This document shows, one piece after another, positions 1 to 6,998 of a stretch of DNA of 10,350 nucleotides. Source of the DNA: Clostridia bacterium (GTDB lineage: Bacteria > Bacillota > Clostridia > Saccharofermentanales > UBA5734); the NCBI GenBank assembly GCA_017997315.1, contig JAGOFF010000071.1, positions 1 to 10,350 on the forward strand, in the 5' to 3' direction. Under the pieces are notes generated by a model, which saw only the letters and a program-made list of their open reading frames with translations, ran no database searches and was not told the origin of the DNA. Within the stretch, counting starts at the first letter, position 1. Each line of letters begins with the position of its first letter. The position numbers and the translations under genes are program-made.

Positions 1-430
1 CCGCCCCGGTGCGCTCGAGCAGGTCGCACATCGCCTGCAACTGCGCGCCGGTCTCGATCCATTCGTCCGCCACCAGCACACGCTTTCCGTCCAGCCGCAG
101 CCCGGCCGGAATCTCAAACGTCTTCTCCTGTCCGGTATAGTCCGTAAAGGATTCCGCCATGAGCAGGTCCTGCGGATACGGCAGCCGGCCGCCTTTGCGG
201 ATTCCCAGGAAACCCGCGCCCAGACGTCCGGCGAGCGCCGTCCCGAGGATCCACCCGATCGCCTCGGGGGCGGCGACGAGGTCCACGCCGTTCCGGTGCG
301 GCGCGGCGAGCGTGCGGACGATCCGGTCGAACAGCGGCGCGTCCGCAAAGACCGGCAGCAGGTCCAGCCGCCCGATCGTCCGGCTGGGCAGCAGCGCGCG
401 GATGCGTTCGACGAGTTCCGGGTGTTCCAT
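1..430 (-). CDS. Adenine phosphoribosyltransferase-like protein, 3' part missing
   Basis: Type I phosphoribosyltransferase fold resembling APRT, which would make a nucleotide from a purine base and PRPP in the cytosol. The visible 143 residues run from ATG at 430 off the left edge with no stop. The segment GFLGIRKGGRLP (about residues 73-84) matches the APRT stretch before the flexible loop. VLVADEWIETGA (118-129) sits where the PRPP-binding loop should be, with D122 and E123 as the acidic pair and ETGA replacing the common ATGGT-like ending. The gene starts 9 bases after the preceding stop, with GAGG of the ribosome binding site overlapping that stop, so it is the last visible gene of the murL-led operon. 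The altered PRPP loop means the true substrate could be another base or the activity could differ. Family assignment is firm; adenine specificity is not. Confidence 0.8.
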   Translation of the reverse strand, partial: MEHPELVERIRALLPSRTIGRLDLLPVFADAPLFDRIVRTLAAPHRNGVDLVAAPEAIGWILGTALAGRLGAGFLGIRKGGRLPYPQDLLMAESFTDYTGQEKTFEIPAGLRLDGKRVLVADEWIETGAQLQAMCDLLERTGA

Positions 431-439
431 GGATCCGCC

Positions 440-1678
440 TCAGCCGTCCAGTACGGTTTTCATCGCGATGTCCGCCCATTCCCAGATGCGCTGCGGCTTG
501 TACTTGACGGTGCTGATGTCCTTGAGGATGTATTCCAGCGGGGTGCCGTTGCGCGCGCAGGCTTCGCGGGTGCGCCGGAGGTCCGCCCCGATCATGTCGG
601 TGTCGAATCCCTCCTGAGCGACCCAGGCGGGATTGGGTTTGTTGACCGCGACGAAGTCCCCGCGGATGTTGTCCGCGGCGATGTCGATGTTGCACCAGGG
701 GCTGCAGGACACCTTGCGGACGTTGGGGAGTTTGCGTACGAGGTGCATCCGGTCGTGCAGCGGTTCGCAGCAACCGTAGTAGACCCGGCCGAACCGGGCA
801 CAGATCCGTTTGATGTACTGGAACTCCAGCCGGTCGTGGTCCGCGGCGCTGATGCTCCCGAACAGCTGCGCGGTGGCATCGGTCCAGCAGTTCTTCGCGG
901 ACACGTTCTCCCCCGGCCGGTGGCGCGGGAACTCGTCTTCATAGGTATAGGAGTAGGAGCAGTGCGACACCGTAAGCGCGTCGTCGAGCAGGTTCATCCG
1001 TTCGGCCTGGTCGATCATGCCCTCGAACACGGTGACATACTTGTCCATCGCGGCCTCGAGGAACTCCGGACGCTCCGCCACCCCGATCAGGACCTCTTCG
1101 GGGGTGATCCACTCGACCAGAGTGTCCCACAGCGTACTGTACACGTACATCCCGGTCATTCGGACGTCCAGGATCCCGCCCAGCGCCTCGCGTGCGGCCT
1201 CTTCATGGCGGGCGTTCTCCTGCTTGTCCTCGGACAGCGTCGGGACGACCAGTTTTTCCAGGTCGTCCTCGTCCTCGATCTGCGGCTTGTAGTGGTGCCC
1301 GACGATCCAGTTGTTCTTGTCGGTGACCGCGGTGTCCTCGTTTTTCTCGATGCCGAACCCGGTGCTCCCGATGGCGCGGGGGATCTCGATGTACGGCTCG
1401 ACCACCATGTCGCAGCGCAGGTGCTCCCACCGGTACAGGGTCCGGCGCAGTCCGCCCTCGATCCGGCGCAGGAACGGGTCCGAGCACTGCGGCTGGAGGA
1501 AACCGTCCACATCCATTTCATGCCAGGGGATTTCGTCGATGAGAACCATCGGGCGGACCGGGCGGAGCGCGTTGAGCCGCTTCCACATGTCCCGCTTTTC
1601 GGCCTGTACCGGGAGTGCGGCGATCTCCGCCACGCGCGAAGCGAGTCCGCGGAGGATCCGGATGTCCTGTTCGTTCAT
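440..1678 (-). CDS. Uroporphyrinogen decarboxylase-superfamily protein (possible methyltransferase-like)
   Basis: A 412-residue protein of the URO-D/corrinoid-methyltransferase superfamily, recognised from its overall layout: the GMYVYSTLWDTLVEWI stretch (176-191), the GCCEPLHDR segment (302-310), SCSPWCNIDIAAD (324-336) and the C-terminal PLEYILKDIST region. The superfamily includes heme-pathway decarboxylases and zinc-dependent methyltransferases that move methyl groups to or from corrinoid proteins. C303, C304 and H308, with C325 and C329, are possible metal ligands. It lacks an obvious N-terminal porphyrin-binding signature, so heme synthesis is unlikely. No corrinoid protein or methyltransferase partner is visible nearby. 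The start is ATG at 1678, which overlaps the murD2 stop as ATGA; this argues for translational coupling and against the longer frame extending upstream. Substrate is unknown. Its place between murD2 and a phosphoribosyltransferase gives no clear functional link. Confidence 0.85.
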   Translation of the reverse strand: MNEQDIRILRGLASRVAEIAALPVQAEKRDMWKRLNALRPVRPMVLIDEIPWHEMDVDGFLQPQCSDPFLRRIEGGLRRTLYRWEHLRCDMVVEPYIEIPRAIGSTGFGIEKNEDTAVTDKNNWIVGHHYKPQIEDEDDLEKLVVPTLSEDKQENARHEEAAREALGGILDVRMTGMYVYSTLWDTLVEWITPEEVLIGVAERPEFLEAAMDKYVTVFEGMIDQAERMNLLDDALTVSHCSYSYTYEDEFPRHRPGENVSAKNCWTDATAQLFGSISAADHDRLEFQYIKRICARFGRVYYGCCEPLHDRMHLVRKLPNVRKVSCSPWCNIDIAADNIRGDFVAVNKPNPAWVAQEGFDTDMIGADLRRTREACARNGTPLEYILKDISTVKYKPQRIWEWADIAMKTVLDG

Positions 1679-3009
1679 TCTGTCCCTCTCTCTTCTCCGG
1701 CGGATCCGTACTTCCGGACCCACTGTTTGAATTCGTCGCCCTTTTCCTCGAAACTCTTGTACCGGTTGTAGCTGCTTGCGGTGGGCGAGAGCAGGCAGAC
1801 ACCGCCGGACGGGGTGTGCTCGAAGCAAAGCCGGACCGCGGTATCCATGTCGTCCGCCCACACCCGCAGCTGTGGCGCCCCGACCGCGGCCAACCGGTCC
1901 CGGACCGCTGCGCCGGTGTCCGGCATGCAGATGACGGTGCGGACCGCCGAGGCCGCGAGAGTGTCCGTGAATTCCTTCAGGTCGAGTCCGCGGTCCAGTC
2001 CTCCGACGATGACCGTGTCGACCGGGGCGAGCGTCTCGAGCGCGTACAGCGTCGCGACCGGCACGGTCGCGATGGAGTTGTCGTAGAACCGGATGCCGCG
2101 CCAGGTGCCGATGTCCTGCATGCGGTGCGGAATACCCGGGAACGACGCGAGCCCCGCACGGACCGCTTCCCCGGACGCCCCGGCCGCACGCGCGGCCGCG
2201 GACGCGAGCAGCGCGTCGTACAGATTGTGCCGTCCCGCGAGGTTCGGATTGAGCTCCGCGAGCTTGTCCAGACCCTGTGCGGACGCGTCCGCGAGCGAGA
2301 CCGGAACCAGCCGGCCGCACGCGGTCCGCGCGACGCGCATCCGCAGCTCCTCGTGATCGCTGTTGAAGACGCAGATCCCGTCCGCCCCCTGGTGGCGGAG
2401 GATGTTCATCTTGGCTTCCGCGTAGTCGTCATAGGAGGCATAGTGGTCCAGGTGTTCCGGGTACAGGTTGGTGATCACCGCAATGTCGGGGGAGCCCTTG
2501 GCGTGCAGCAGCTGGTTGCAGGACAGCTCCAGCACCGCGATGGAGTCCGGGCGCAGCTCCGCGGCGCGGTCGAGTACCGGTACCCCGATGTTGCCCAGCA
2601 GCAGCGCGTGGCGGCCGTCCGCCTCGAGGATCCGGTGGATCAGGGACGAGGTCGTGGACTTGCCCTTGGTGCCGGTGACCCCGATGGTCCGGCAGCCCGC
2701 ATGGCGCAGGAACAGATCAGTCTGGGACGTGACGGCCAGACCGGGCGGCAGCGGGACGCCCAGTAGCGGGACGCCCGGGGATTTCACCATGACGTCGAAT
2801 CCGTCGAGCGCGTCCAGATAGTCCGGACCGCACAGCAGCGCGGTGGCCGGGTCCGGGACGGGAAGCATGACCGGATTCCGGTCAGCGACCGCGAGCGGCA
2901 TCCCGGGGAACGCCTCCCGCAGCAGCCGCCAGGTCGAGCGCCCCTCCCGGCCGAACCCGACGATCACGACGCGCCGGTCCCGGAGTTCATTCAAGATCGC
3001 TGGCAACAT
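1675..3009 (-). CDS. murD2: UDP-N-acetylmuramoyl-L-alanine--glutamate ligase, MurD2 type (L-Glu adding)
   Basis: Cytosolic Mur ligase of 444 residues, the usual MurD length. It shows the three Mur domains: an N-terminal dinucleotide-like fold starting VVIVGFGREG (14-23), an ATP-binding centre with P-loop GTKGKST (113-119), the EHLDHY motif (185-190) and K200 in AEAKMN at the position of the carbamylated lysine, and a C-terminal domain entered at AGRHNLYDA (258-266). Standard MurD adds D-Glu to UDP-MurNAc-L-Ala. Here the gene overlaps murL by 23 bases, and the C-terminal motif reads DNSIAT (310-315) where the classical enzyme has DSKAT. Both point to MurD2, which adds L-Glu for later epimerisation by MurL. 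S413 and F420 align with the glutamate-contacting Ser and Phe of E. coli MurD. The start is ATG at 3009 with GAGGG only 3 bases upstream; TTG at 3006 is an alternative. L-Glu specificity is inferred from linkage and substitutions. Confidence 0.9.
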   Translation of the reverse strand: MLPAILNELRDRRVVIVGFGREGRSTWRLLREAFPGMPLAVADRNPVMLPVPDPATALLCGPDYLDALDGFDVMVKSPGVPLLGVPLPPGLAVTSQTDLFLRHAGCRTIGVTGTKGKSTTSSLIHRILEADGRHALLLGNIGVPVLDRAAELRPDSIAVLELSCNQLLHAKGSPDIAVITNLYPEHLDHYASYDDYAEAKMNILRHQGADGICVFNSDHEELRMRVARTACGRLVPVSLADASAQGLDKLAELNPNLAGRHNLYDALLASAAARAAGASGEAVRAGLASFPGIPHRMQDIGTWRGIRFYDNSIATVPVATLYALETLAPVDTVIVGGLDRGLDLKEFTDTLAASAVRTVICMPDTGAAVRDRLAAVGAPQLRVWADDMDTAVRLCFEHTPSGGVCLLSPTASSYNRYKSFEEKGDEFKQWVRKYGSAGEERGTE

Positions 3010-4453
3010 AGTCCCTCATCCGGAGCACCGGCTCCATGAAATCTTCCGGAATCCCGTGTTCCGTATCGAACCGGGACAGCATCCCCTCGATGTCGGACGG
3101 CGGGAACGCGGACTCCGACGGCTTCTTGCCCCGGATCTCCCGCATGCGCGCGGCATAGTGCCGAAGCAGCAGCGGCTGCTCCCGGGCCTCGAGGATATTG
3201 CGCAGGATGGTCCGTTCGACCGCGCACCGTACCTCCTCCGCCTCCCCGACGCATTCGAACGGCTTGACCGGCGCGAGGCCGGTCAGCCCCTCGAAATCCA
3301 CGATCCGGGCGGGATCGTCCAGCAGCGCGCCCCCCAGAAGCCGGTCGAGTTCGTCCGGCGGCAGGAACGGGGCGAGGATCAGGCGGACAAACAGGCACTT
3401 GGGGCAGCGGCCGCACCAACGGTTTTCCCGGCTCCCGGCATTGCAGGACCGGAACACTTCCCGATGGCGGGGATCCGCGGCCGCGAACCGGCGCGCGATC
3501 TGGAGTTCATTGAACGGCCGCAGCAGGCTGAAATACAGGATGTCCCCGCCGAAGTTCCTTCGCGCGTATGCCATGAAGGATTTTTCAAACGCGTAGGACT
3601 TGGAGTACTGATGGTTCACGTCCATGTCCGGCAGATTCCCGGCGTTCGCGCTCGCTTCGTTGGAAAGGACGATCCGGGTGTACCCGAACCGGTAGGCCGA
3701 CAGCCAGGCGGAAAACGCGATGATCGCGGAAAAGGGGGTGTGTCCGTTGAGGAAGCCCAGCCGGTTGAGTTCCAGCAGCCGCGGGTGGAGTGTCCGCTTC
3801 AGGCTGAGCGTCCGCCCGGCGGGATACCCCGCGACCGCCGCGGTGTCACGTCCGGCGGGGGAGGGATTGATGAAGAAGGGGACATTGGCGCTCCGACGGT
3901 CCGCCAGCAGCTCCAGCGTCACAACCGAGTCCTTGCCGCCCCCGACCGGGACAAGGTTGCCGCCCGGCAGTGCGGGGGACGCCGCCGCGGCCGCCTCGGC
4001 CTCCGCGCGCGCGGCCGCGGGATCCGGCACGTCGCACCGGAGATCCATGAAACCCTCCGGATCCGGAGGAATCCCGTTGCGGTAGAAGAATTCGCCGAGT
4101 CCGAGCCGGTAGAGCGTCTTCCACCACGCGATGTCCCCAGCGTACAGCCATCCGGCATGCACTAGGACGGTCGGGCTGCAGACCGCTTTCCAGTAGCTGA
4201 CGAGCTCGACCATGCCGAGCGATAACAGGATGCGCCGCCCGAGCGGGGTGTCGAGCGCGTTCGCCGGTCCGCGCCCGTCCGATACGGCGGGAATTTCCAG
4301 CGTCGGCTCGAACACCGCGAGTCCGGGGACCTCAAACCGCCAGGTCACGACAGTACGGTCCGGGGTCTCCTCCAGTGTCCATCCGTGATAGTGGAAGACC
4401 GGCCAGCGCCCGCGCAGCTCCCGGTATTTGTCCTGTTGACTGATTGAATCCAT
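2987..4453 (-). CDS. murL: UDP-MurNAc-L-Ala-L-Glu epimerase (MurL)
   Basis: Predicted cytosolic enzyme of 488 residues that converts the terminal L-Glu of UDP-MurNAc-L-Ala-L-Glu to D-Glu; the characterised Xanthomonas enzyme needs ATP and Mg. Landmarks match MurL: VPVGGGKDS (168-176), a PP-loop-like nucleotide site; LNGHTPFSAI (235-244); VLSNEASANAGN (262-273); NHQYSKSYAFE (280-290); FSLLRPFNEL (308-317); a probable zinc cluster CGRCPKC (347-353), perhaps with C337; and KPFECVGE (397-404). Older annotation would call such proteins hypothetical or PP-loop proteins. ATG at 4453 is chosen over the in-frame ATG at 4492 because AGGAG lies 5 bases upstream and the candidate -10 box (4491-4496) covers the longer start. 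It is the first gene of the minus-strand operon and overlaps murD2. No signal peptide or membrane segment is seen. Confidence 0.93.
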   Translation of the reverse strand: MDSISQQDKYRELRGRWPVFHYHGWTLEETPDRTVVTWRFEVPGLAVFEPTLEIPAVSDGRGPANALDTPLGRRILLSLGMVELVSYWKAVCSPTVLVHAGWLYAGDIAWWKTLYRLGLGEFFYRNGIPPDPEGFMDLRCDVPDPAAARAEAEAAAAASPALPGGNLVPVGGGKDSVVTLELLADRRSANVPFFINPSPAGRDTAAVAGYPAGRTLSLKRTLHPRLLELNRLGFLNGHTPFSAIIAFSAWLSAYRFGYTRIVLSNEASANAGNLPDMDVNHQYSKSYAFEKSFMAYARRNFGGDILYFSLLRPFNELQIARRFAAADPRHREVFRSCNAGSRENRWCGRCPKCLFVRLILAPFLPPDELDRLLGGALLDDPARIVDFEGLTGLAPVKPFECVGEAEEVRCAVERTILRNILEAREQPLLLRHYAARMREIRGKKPSESAFPPSDIEGMLSRFDTEHGIPEDFMEPVLRMRDYVASDLE

Positions 4454-4458
4454 GGGAA

Positions 4459-4463
4459 CTCCT
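4459..4463 (-). promoter_or_regulatory. Ribosome binding site of murL that fixes its start
   Basis: AGGAG on the minus strand, separated by TTCCC (5 bases) from the ATG at 4453. The alternative upstream ATG at 4492 has no comparable site. Confidence 0.85.
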
Positions 4464-4490
4464 GAGGAAAGGATTGCGGCTTGTCCGTCC

Positions 4491-4496
4491 ATTATA
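4491..4496 (-). promoter_or_regulatory. Candidate -10 box of the murL-murD2 operon
   Basis: A perfect TATAAT on the minus strand within the 103-base gap between the aldo/keto reductase stop and the murL start. Transcription would begin near 4484, giving a leader of about 30 bases before the murL ATG. No good -35 hexamer lies 16-18 bases upstream (the sequence there is GGCCGG), so the promoter may need an activator or be weak. The consensus match in such G+C-rich sequence is the main support. Confidence 0.5.
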
Positions 4497-4556
4497 CATG
4501 GCGCGCCGCGGGACCGGCCACGTGGAAGGCCCGTCGCGTGCGGCGGAACAGCCGGG

Positions 4557-5498
4557 TCAGTTGCCCGACTCTGAATCGACCCGCGCGAACAGCTCCATCA
4601 GCAGCGCGCGGTCCGGTCCGGGCAGGGGGCCTTTCGCCAGGTCCGCAAGGTTCTGCGCCAGATGATCGGGATTGCCGGTGCCGACAAGGACGGTCGAGAT
4701 CCCGGGTTCCGCGAGGCAGAACCGGTAGGCGAGCTCCGTGAGGCCCGCATATCCGCCGCGTTCCAGCATGTCCGCGAGGGGATTGTCGAGGTCGAACCGC
4801 TCCGCGTCGACCTGGCCGGCCGCCGCAAGACGCTCCAGATAACCTGCGAGCATCCGCGGCGAGATGAGCGCGCGCCGGACCGCGAACATGTCGAGGATTC
4901 CGATGCCCTTCTCCGCCGCCCGTCGGAGCACCCGCTCCCGCGCGGACTGGTTGACGAGGTTGAACCCGACCATCATCACATCCCAGCAGTCGTCCCCGAC
5001 CGCGCGCGACAGCGTGCGGTGACCCGGATCGGAGGCGAACGCCTCGGTGATCCCGATACACCGGATGATCCCTTCGCGCTTCCACGCCTGCATCGCGGGG
5101 ACCAGTTCCGACCGGCAGTAGCCGTAGTCGTCGGGCGCGACCCCGTGCAGGTGGTAGATGTCCGTGTGATCGGTCCGAAGCCGGCGAAGGCTGGCTTCCA
5201 GACTCGCACGGAGGGCGGCCGCGTCCTTGAGCCGTCCGTCCGTCCGGATGCTTCCCTTGGTCGACAGTACGACCGCGTTCCGGTCCGTGCGGGAGAGCGC
5301 TTCGCCGACCATCTCCTCCGTACCGTACGCTTCCGCGGTGTCGACCAGTCCCACTCCGGCCGCGAGCGCCTGCTTCACGATGGCGGCGCTTTCCGCAGCG
5401 CTTTTGCCCGCGGACTGTCCGATGCGGGAATGTCCGCCGCACCCCAGCCCGGCCGCGGTGACGCGGATCCCGGTTTTCCCTAACTCACGTGTTTCCAT
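4557..5498 (-). CDS. Aldo/keto reductase
   Basis: A 313-residue NADPH-dependent oxidoreductase of the aldo/keto reductase superfamily, a TIM barrel acting on carbonyl or aldose-type compounds in the cytosol. The N-terminus METRELGKTGIRVTAAGLG is typical of the family's bacterial members. The catalytic tetrad is complete: D53 and Y58 in VDTAEAYG, K81 in LSTKGS, and H118 in DIYHLHG. The C-terminal GISTVLVGTGNPDHLAQN (about residues 268-285) is the usual cofactor-binding strand and loop. ATG at 5498 is chosen because AGGAGG lies 5 bases upstream; the same frame stays open further upstream but runs antiparallel-free through the GNAT gene, where it is only a shadow. It follows the GNAT gene by 55 bases and is probably cotranscribed with it. 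Substrate cannot be read from the sequence. Confidence 0.92.
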   Translation of the reverse strand: METRELGKTGIRVTAAGLGCGGHSRIGQSAGKSAAESAAIVKQALAAGVGLVDTAEAYGTEEMVGEALSRTDRNAVVLSTKGSIRTDGRLKDAAALRASLEASLRRLRTDHTDIYHLHGVAPDDYGYCRSELVPAMQAWKREGIIRCIGITEAFASDPGHRTLSRAVGDDCWDVMMVGFNLVNQSARERVLRRAAEKGIGILDMFAVRRALISPRMLAGYLERLAAAGQVDAERFDLDNPLADMLERGGYAGLTELAYRFCLAEPGISTVLVGTGNPDHLAQNLADLAKGPLPGPDRALLMELFARVDSESGN

Positions 5499-5553
5499 GG
5501 GTTCCTCCTTTTTGGCGGCCGTTGCCGGAAAACGGAGTTCCAGGCCGTTCCGC

Positions 5554-6057
5554 CTAGGTGCGGAAAAGCAGGACCTCTCCCGGTGTGCCGTCGGCATAGG
5601 CCCCCTCGGGGCCGGTCCGGACCATCCGGTAGTCTCCGTGGGTGTACTGCGTGACGACCGAATCCCAAAAACGGACGGATGCCAGGTTCTTCGGATGCCG
5701 CTTGAGCTGCCAGCAGCCCTTGAACCGGTCAAAGACAAAGGAAGCCGCATATCGGCCGACACCCTGCTTCCGGTACTTGTGCATGACAAAAAATTCGGAC
5801 ATCGTGTAGTCGGTCTCATCCGCATCTTCAGGATAATTGTTCACCAGGATCAGGCCGGCCAGCCTGGCATCGACCTTGATGAAAAACGGGAAGCATCCCG
5901 CCTGTGTCCAGTAATGGTCCAGGTACTTGAAACCGTACAGACCCAAGGGATTGACGTCGAGACCGTTGTACTGGGAGAACTCATAGGCGTACTTCTCATA
6001 CAGATTCCGCAGGATCTCCTTCTCATCCAGCGTGACCGGGACGACCTGGATATCCAT
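5554..6057 (-). CDS. GNAT-family N-acetyltransferase
   Basis: A 167-residue acetyl-CoA-dependent acetyltransferase of the GNAT fold. The acetyl-CoA pyrophosphate loop is visible as RKQGVG (R96, G99, G101) at the start of the long helix, preceded by the strand TMSEFFVMHKY (85-95). The C-terminal half contains the N-x-x-S-x-x-F-W element (N124 to W131) common in small-molecule acetyltransferases and resembles uncharacterised 'predicted acetyltransferases'. Two starts are possible: GTG at 6087, overlapping the upstream stop by 8 bases with no clear ribosome binding site, or ATG at 6057, preceded by AGGGG at a 9-base spacing and lying 22 bases after the HAD stop. ATG is preferred. The neighbours are a phosphatase and a reductase, consistent with small-molecule metabolism or detoxification. 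The acceptor substrate is unknown. Confidence 0.88.
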   Translation of the reverse strand: MDIQVVPVTLDEKEILRNLYEKYAYEFSQYNGLDVNPLGLYGFKYLDHYWTQAGCFPFFIKVDARLAGLILVNNYPEDADETDYTMSEFFVMHKYRKQGVGRYAASFVFDRFKGCWQLKRHPKNLASVRFWDSVVTQYTHGDYRMVRTGPEGAYADGTPGEVLLFRT

Positions 6058-6079
6058 CTTGACCAGCCCCCTCTCCGCC

Positions 6080-6859
6080 TCAGGCACCGGTGACGATCGC
6101 CCCGACGCCCTCGAGGATGTACCGCGGGGTGTAGGGAAAGTTCTGCAGCATCGCGTGCGTCGTCACGCCCGACAGCACGAGGACCGTGTCGAGTTCCGAC
6201 TCGATGCCCGAGATGATGTCCGTGTCCATGCGGTCCCCGATGATCGCGGCCTCGTCCCGAGCGACGCCCAGCCGCCGGATCCCGGTGCGCATCATGAGTG
6301 GATTCGGTTTACCAACGAAATACGCCTTGCGCCCGGTCGCGATCTCGATCGGGGAGATGAGCGCCCCGCATGCGGGCAGCAGACCGTTCTCCCCCGGACC
6401 GGTGATGTCCGGATTGGTCCCGATGAGCTTCGCGCCCGCCAGTACGAGGCTGACCGCGCGTACGATGCTTTCATAATGGTAGTTCCGTGTCTCGCCCATG
6501 ATCACGTAGTCCGGATTCACGTCGTTCATGGTGATCCCGGCCTCGTACAGCGCGTTGAGGAGTCCCGCCTCCCCGATGACGTAGGCGCTTGCGCCCGGCT
6601 TCTGGCTGGCGACGAAGTCCGCGGTCGCCAGCGCGCTCGTGTAGAAGTGCTCCTCGCCGATGTCCAGCCCCAGCCGGGCCATCTTCTGCCGGAGTTCCCG
6701 CGGAGAACGCTCCGAGCTGTTGGTCAGGAACAGGAAATTCTTGCCCTCGGCGTTCATCCATCCGACAAACTCCGCCACGCCCGGCAGCAGCCGGTTGCCG
6801 TGGTAGATGACGCCGTCCATGTCGCACAGGAATCCTTTTTTGCTTCGCAGGGAATCCAT
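6080..6859 (-). CDS. HAD superfamily (NagD-like, class IIA) phosphatase
   Basis: A 259-residue haloacid dehalogenase-superfamily hydrolase, probably dephosphorylating a sugar phosphate or nucleotide in the cytosol. All four motifs are present: the nucleophile DMDG with D13 and D15 in FLCDMDGVIYHG; motif II LTNSS with T46; K184 in VGKPNP; and motif IV GDRMDTD with D209 and D214. The layout of a capping domain inserted between motifs II and III, the sequence TNPD (148-151), and total length fit the NagD/class IIA group, which includes UMP and p-nitrophenyl phosphatases. ATG at 6859 has GGAGG 8 bases upstream. It is the first gene of the minus-strand HAD-GNAT-reductase set and is transcribed away from the lipoprotein gene. 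The exact substrate is not predictable here; nagD itself should not be assumed because no amino-sugar genes are nearby. Confidence 0.92.
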   Translation of the reverse strand: MDSLRSKKGFLCDMDGVIYHGNRLLPGVAEFVGWMNAEGKNFLFLTNSSERSPRELRQKMARLGLDIGEEHFYTSALATADFVASQKPGASAYVIGEAGLLNALYEAGITMNDVNPDYVIMGETRNYHYESIVRAVSLVLAGAKLIGTNPDITGPGENGLLPACGALISPIEIATGRKAYFVGKPNPLMMRTGIRRLGVARDEAAIIGDRMDTDIISGIESELDTVLVLSGVTTHAMLQNFPYTPRYILEGVGAIVTGA

Positions 6860-6998
6860 CGTTGAAACCTCCGTCGGTAGTTCGGCCTCCCGGGACGGCC
6901 CGATACCAGATTACACGATATCCCGCGTCCGCGCCGCCACAATTCCGCCATGTTTGCGCCGGTCCGGCGTGATAGAATGTCGGCGGAGGTACACCGCC
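6860..6998. promoter_or_regulatory. Divergent intergenic region with candidate promoters
   Basis: 139 bases between the HAD gene (minus) and the lipoprotein gene (plus), so it must hold promoters for both. On the plus strand TAGAAT at 6973-6978 could be a -10 box, but it has no convincing -35, and transcription would start just before the GGAGG at 6985-6989. On the minus strand TGTAAT at 6910-6915 is a weak -10 candidate, again without a -35. The region is somewhat less G+C-rich around 6905-6922. Confidence 0.4.
6957..6969. repeat. Perfect short inverted repeat near lipoprotein promoter
   Basis: CGCCGG-T-CCGGCG, two perfectly complementary 6-base arms around one T, ending 3 bases before the candidate -10 box TAGAAT. 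The position within the would-be spacer suits a repressor or regulator site, but G+C-rich palindromes of this size also arise by chance in this genome. Confidence 0.35.

Noticed and set aside
296..1771. Long open frame of 491 codons on the plus strand
   Set aside because: It lies antisense to the URO-D-like gene and the end of murD2, has no ribosome binding site at its start, and its translation is Asp/Arg/Val/Pro-rich without any recognisable motif. It is a by-product of high G+C content.
1679..2320. N-terminal extension of the URO-D-like protein into the murD2 gene
   Set aside because: The extra residues are an Arg/Gly-rich shadow of murD2. The ATG at 1678 in the ATGA overlap begins a normal protein.
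2843..4165. Open frame of 440 codons on the plus strand opposite murL
   Set aside because: Low-complexity Arg/Pro/Gly-rich translation, antisense to a well-supported gene with overlapping operon neighbours.
4454..4492. 13-residue longer MurL start at 4492
   Set aside because: It overlaps the candidate -10 box and lacks a ribosome binding site, whereas ATG at 4453 has AGGAG at 5 bases.
5519..5535. CCGTT/AACGG hairpin between the GNAT and reductase genes as a terminator
   Set aside because: Only 5 base pairs with a 7-base loop, and on the minus strand it is followed by CCGCCAAAAA rather than a T run.
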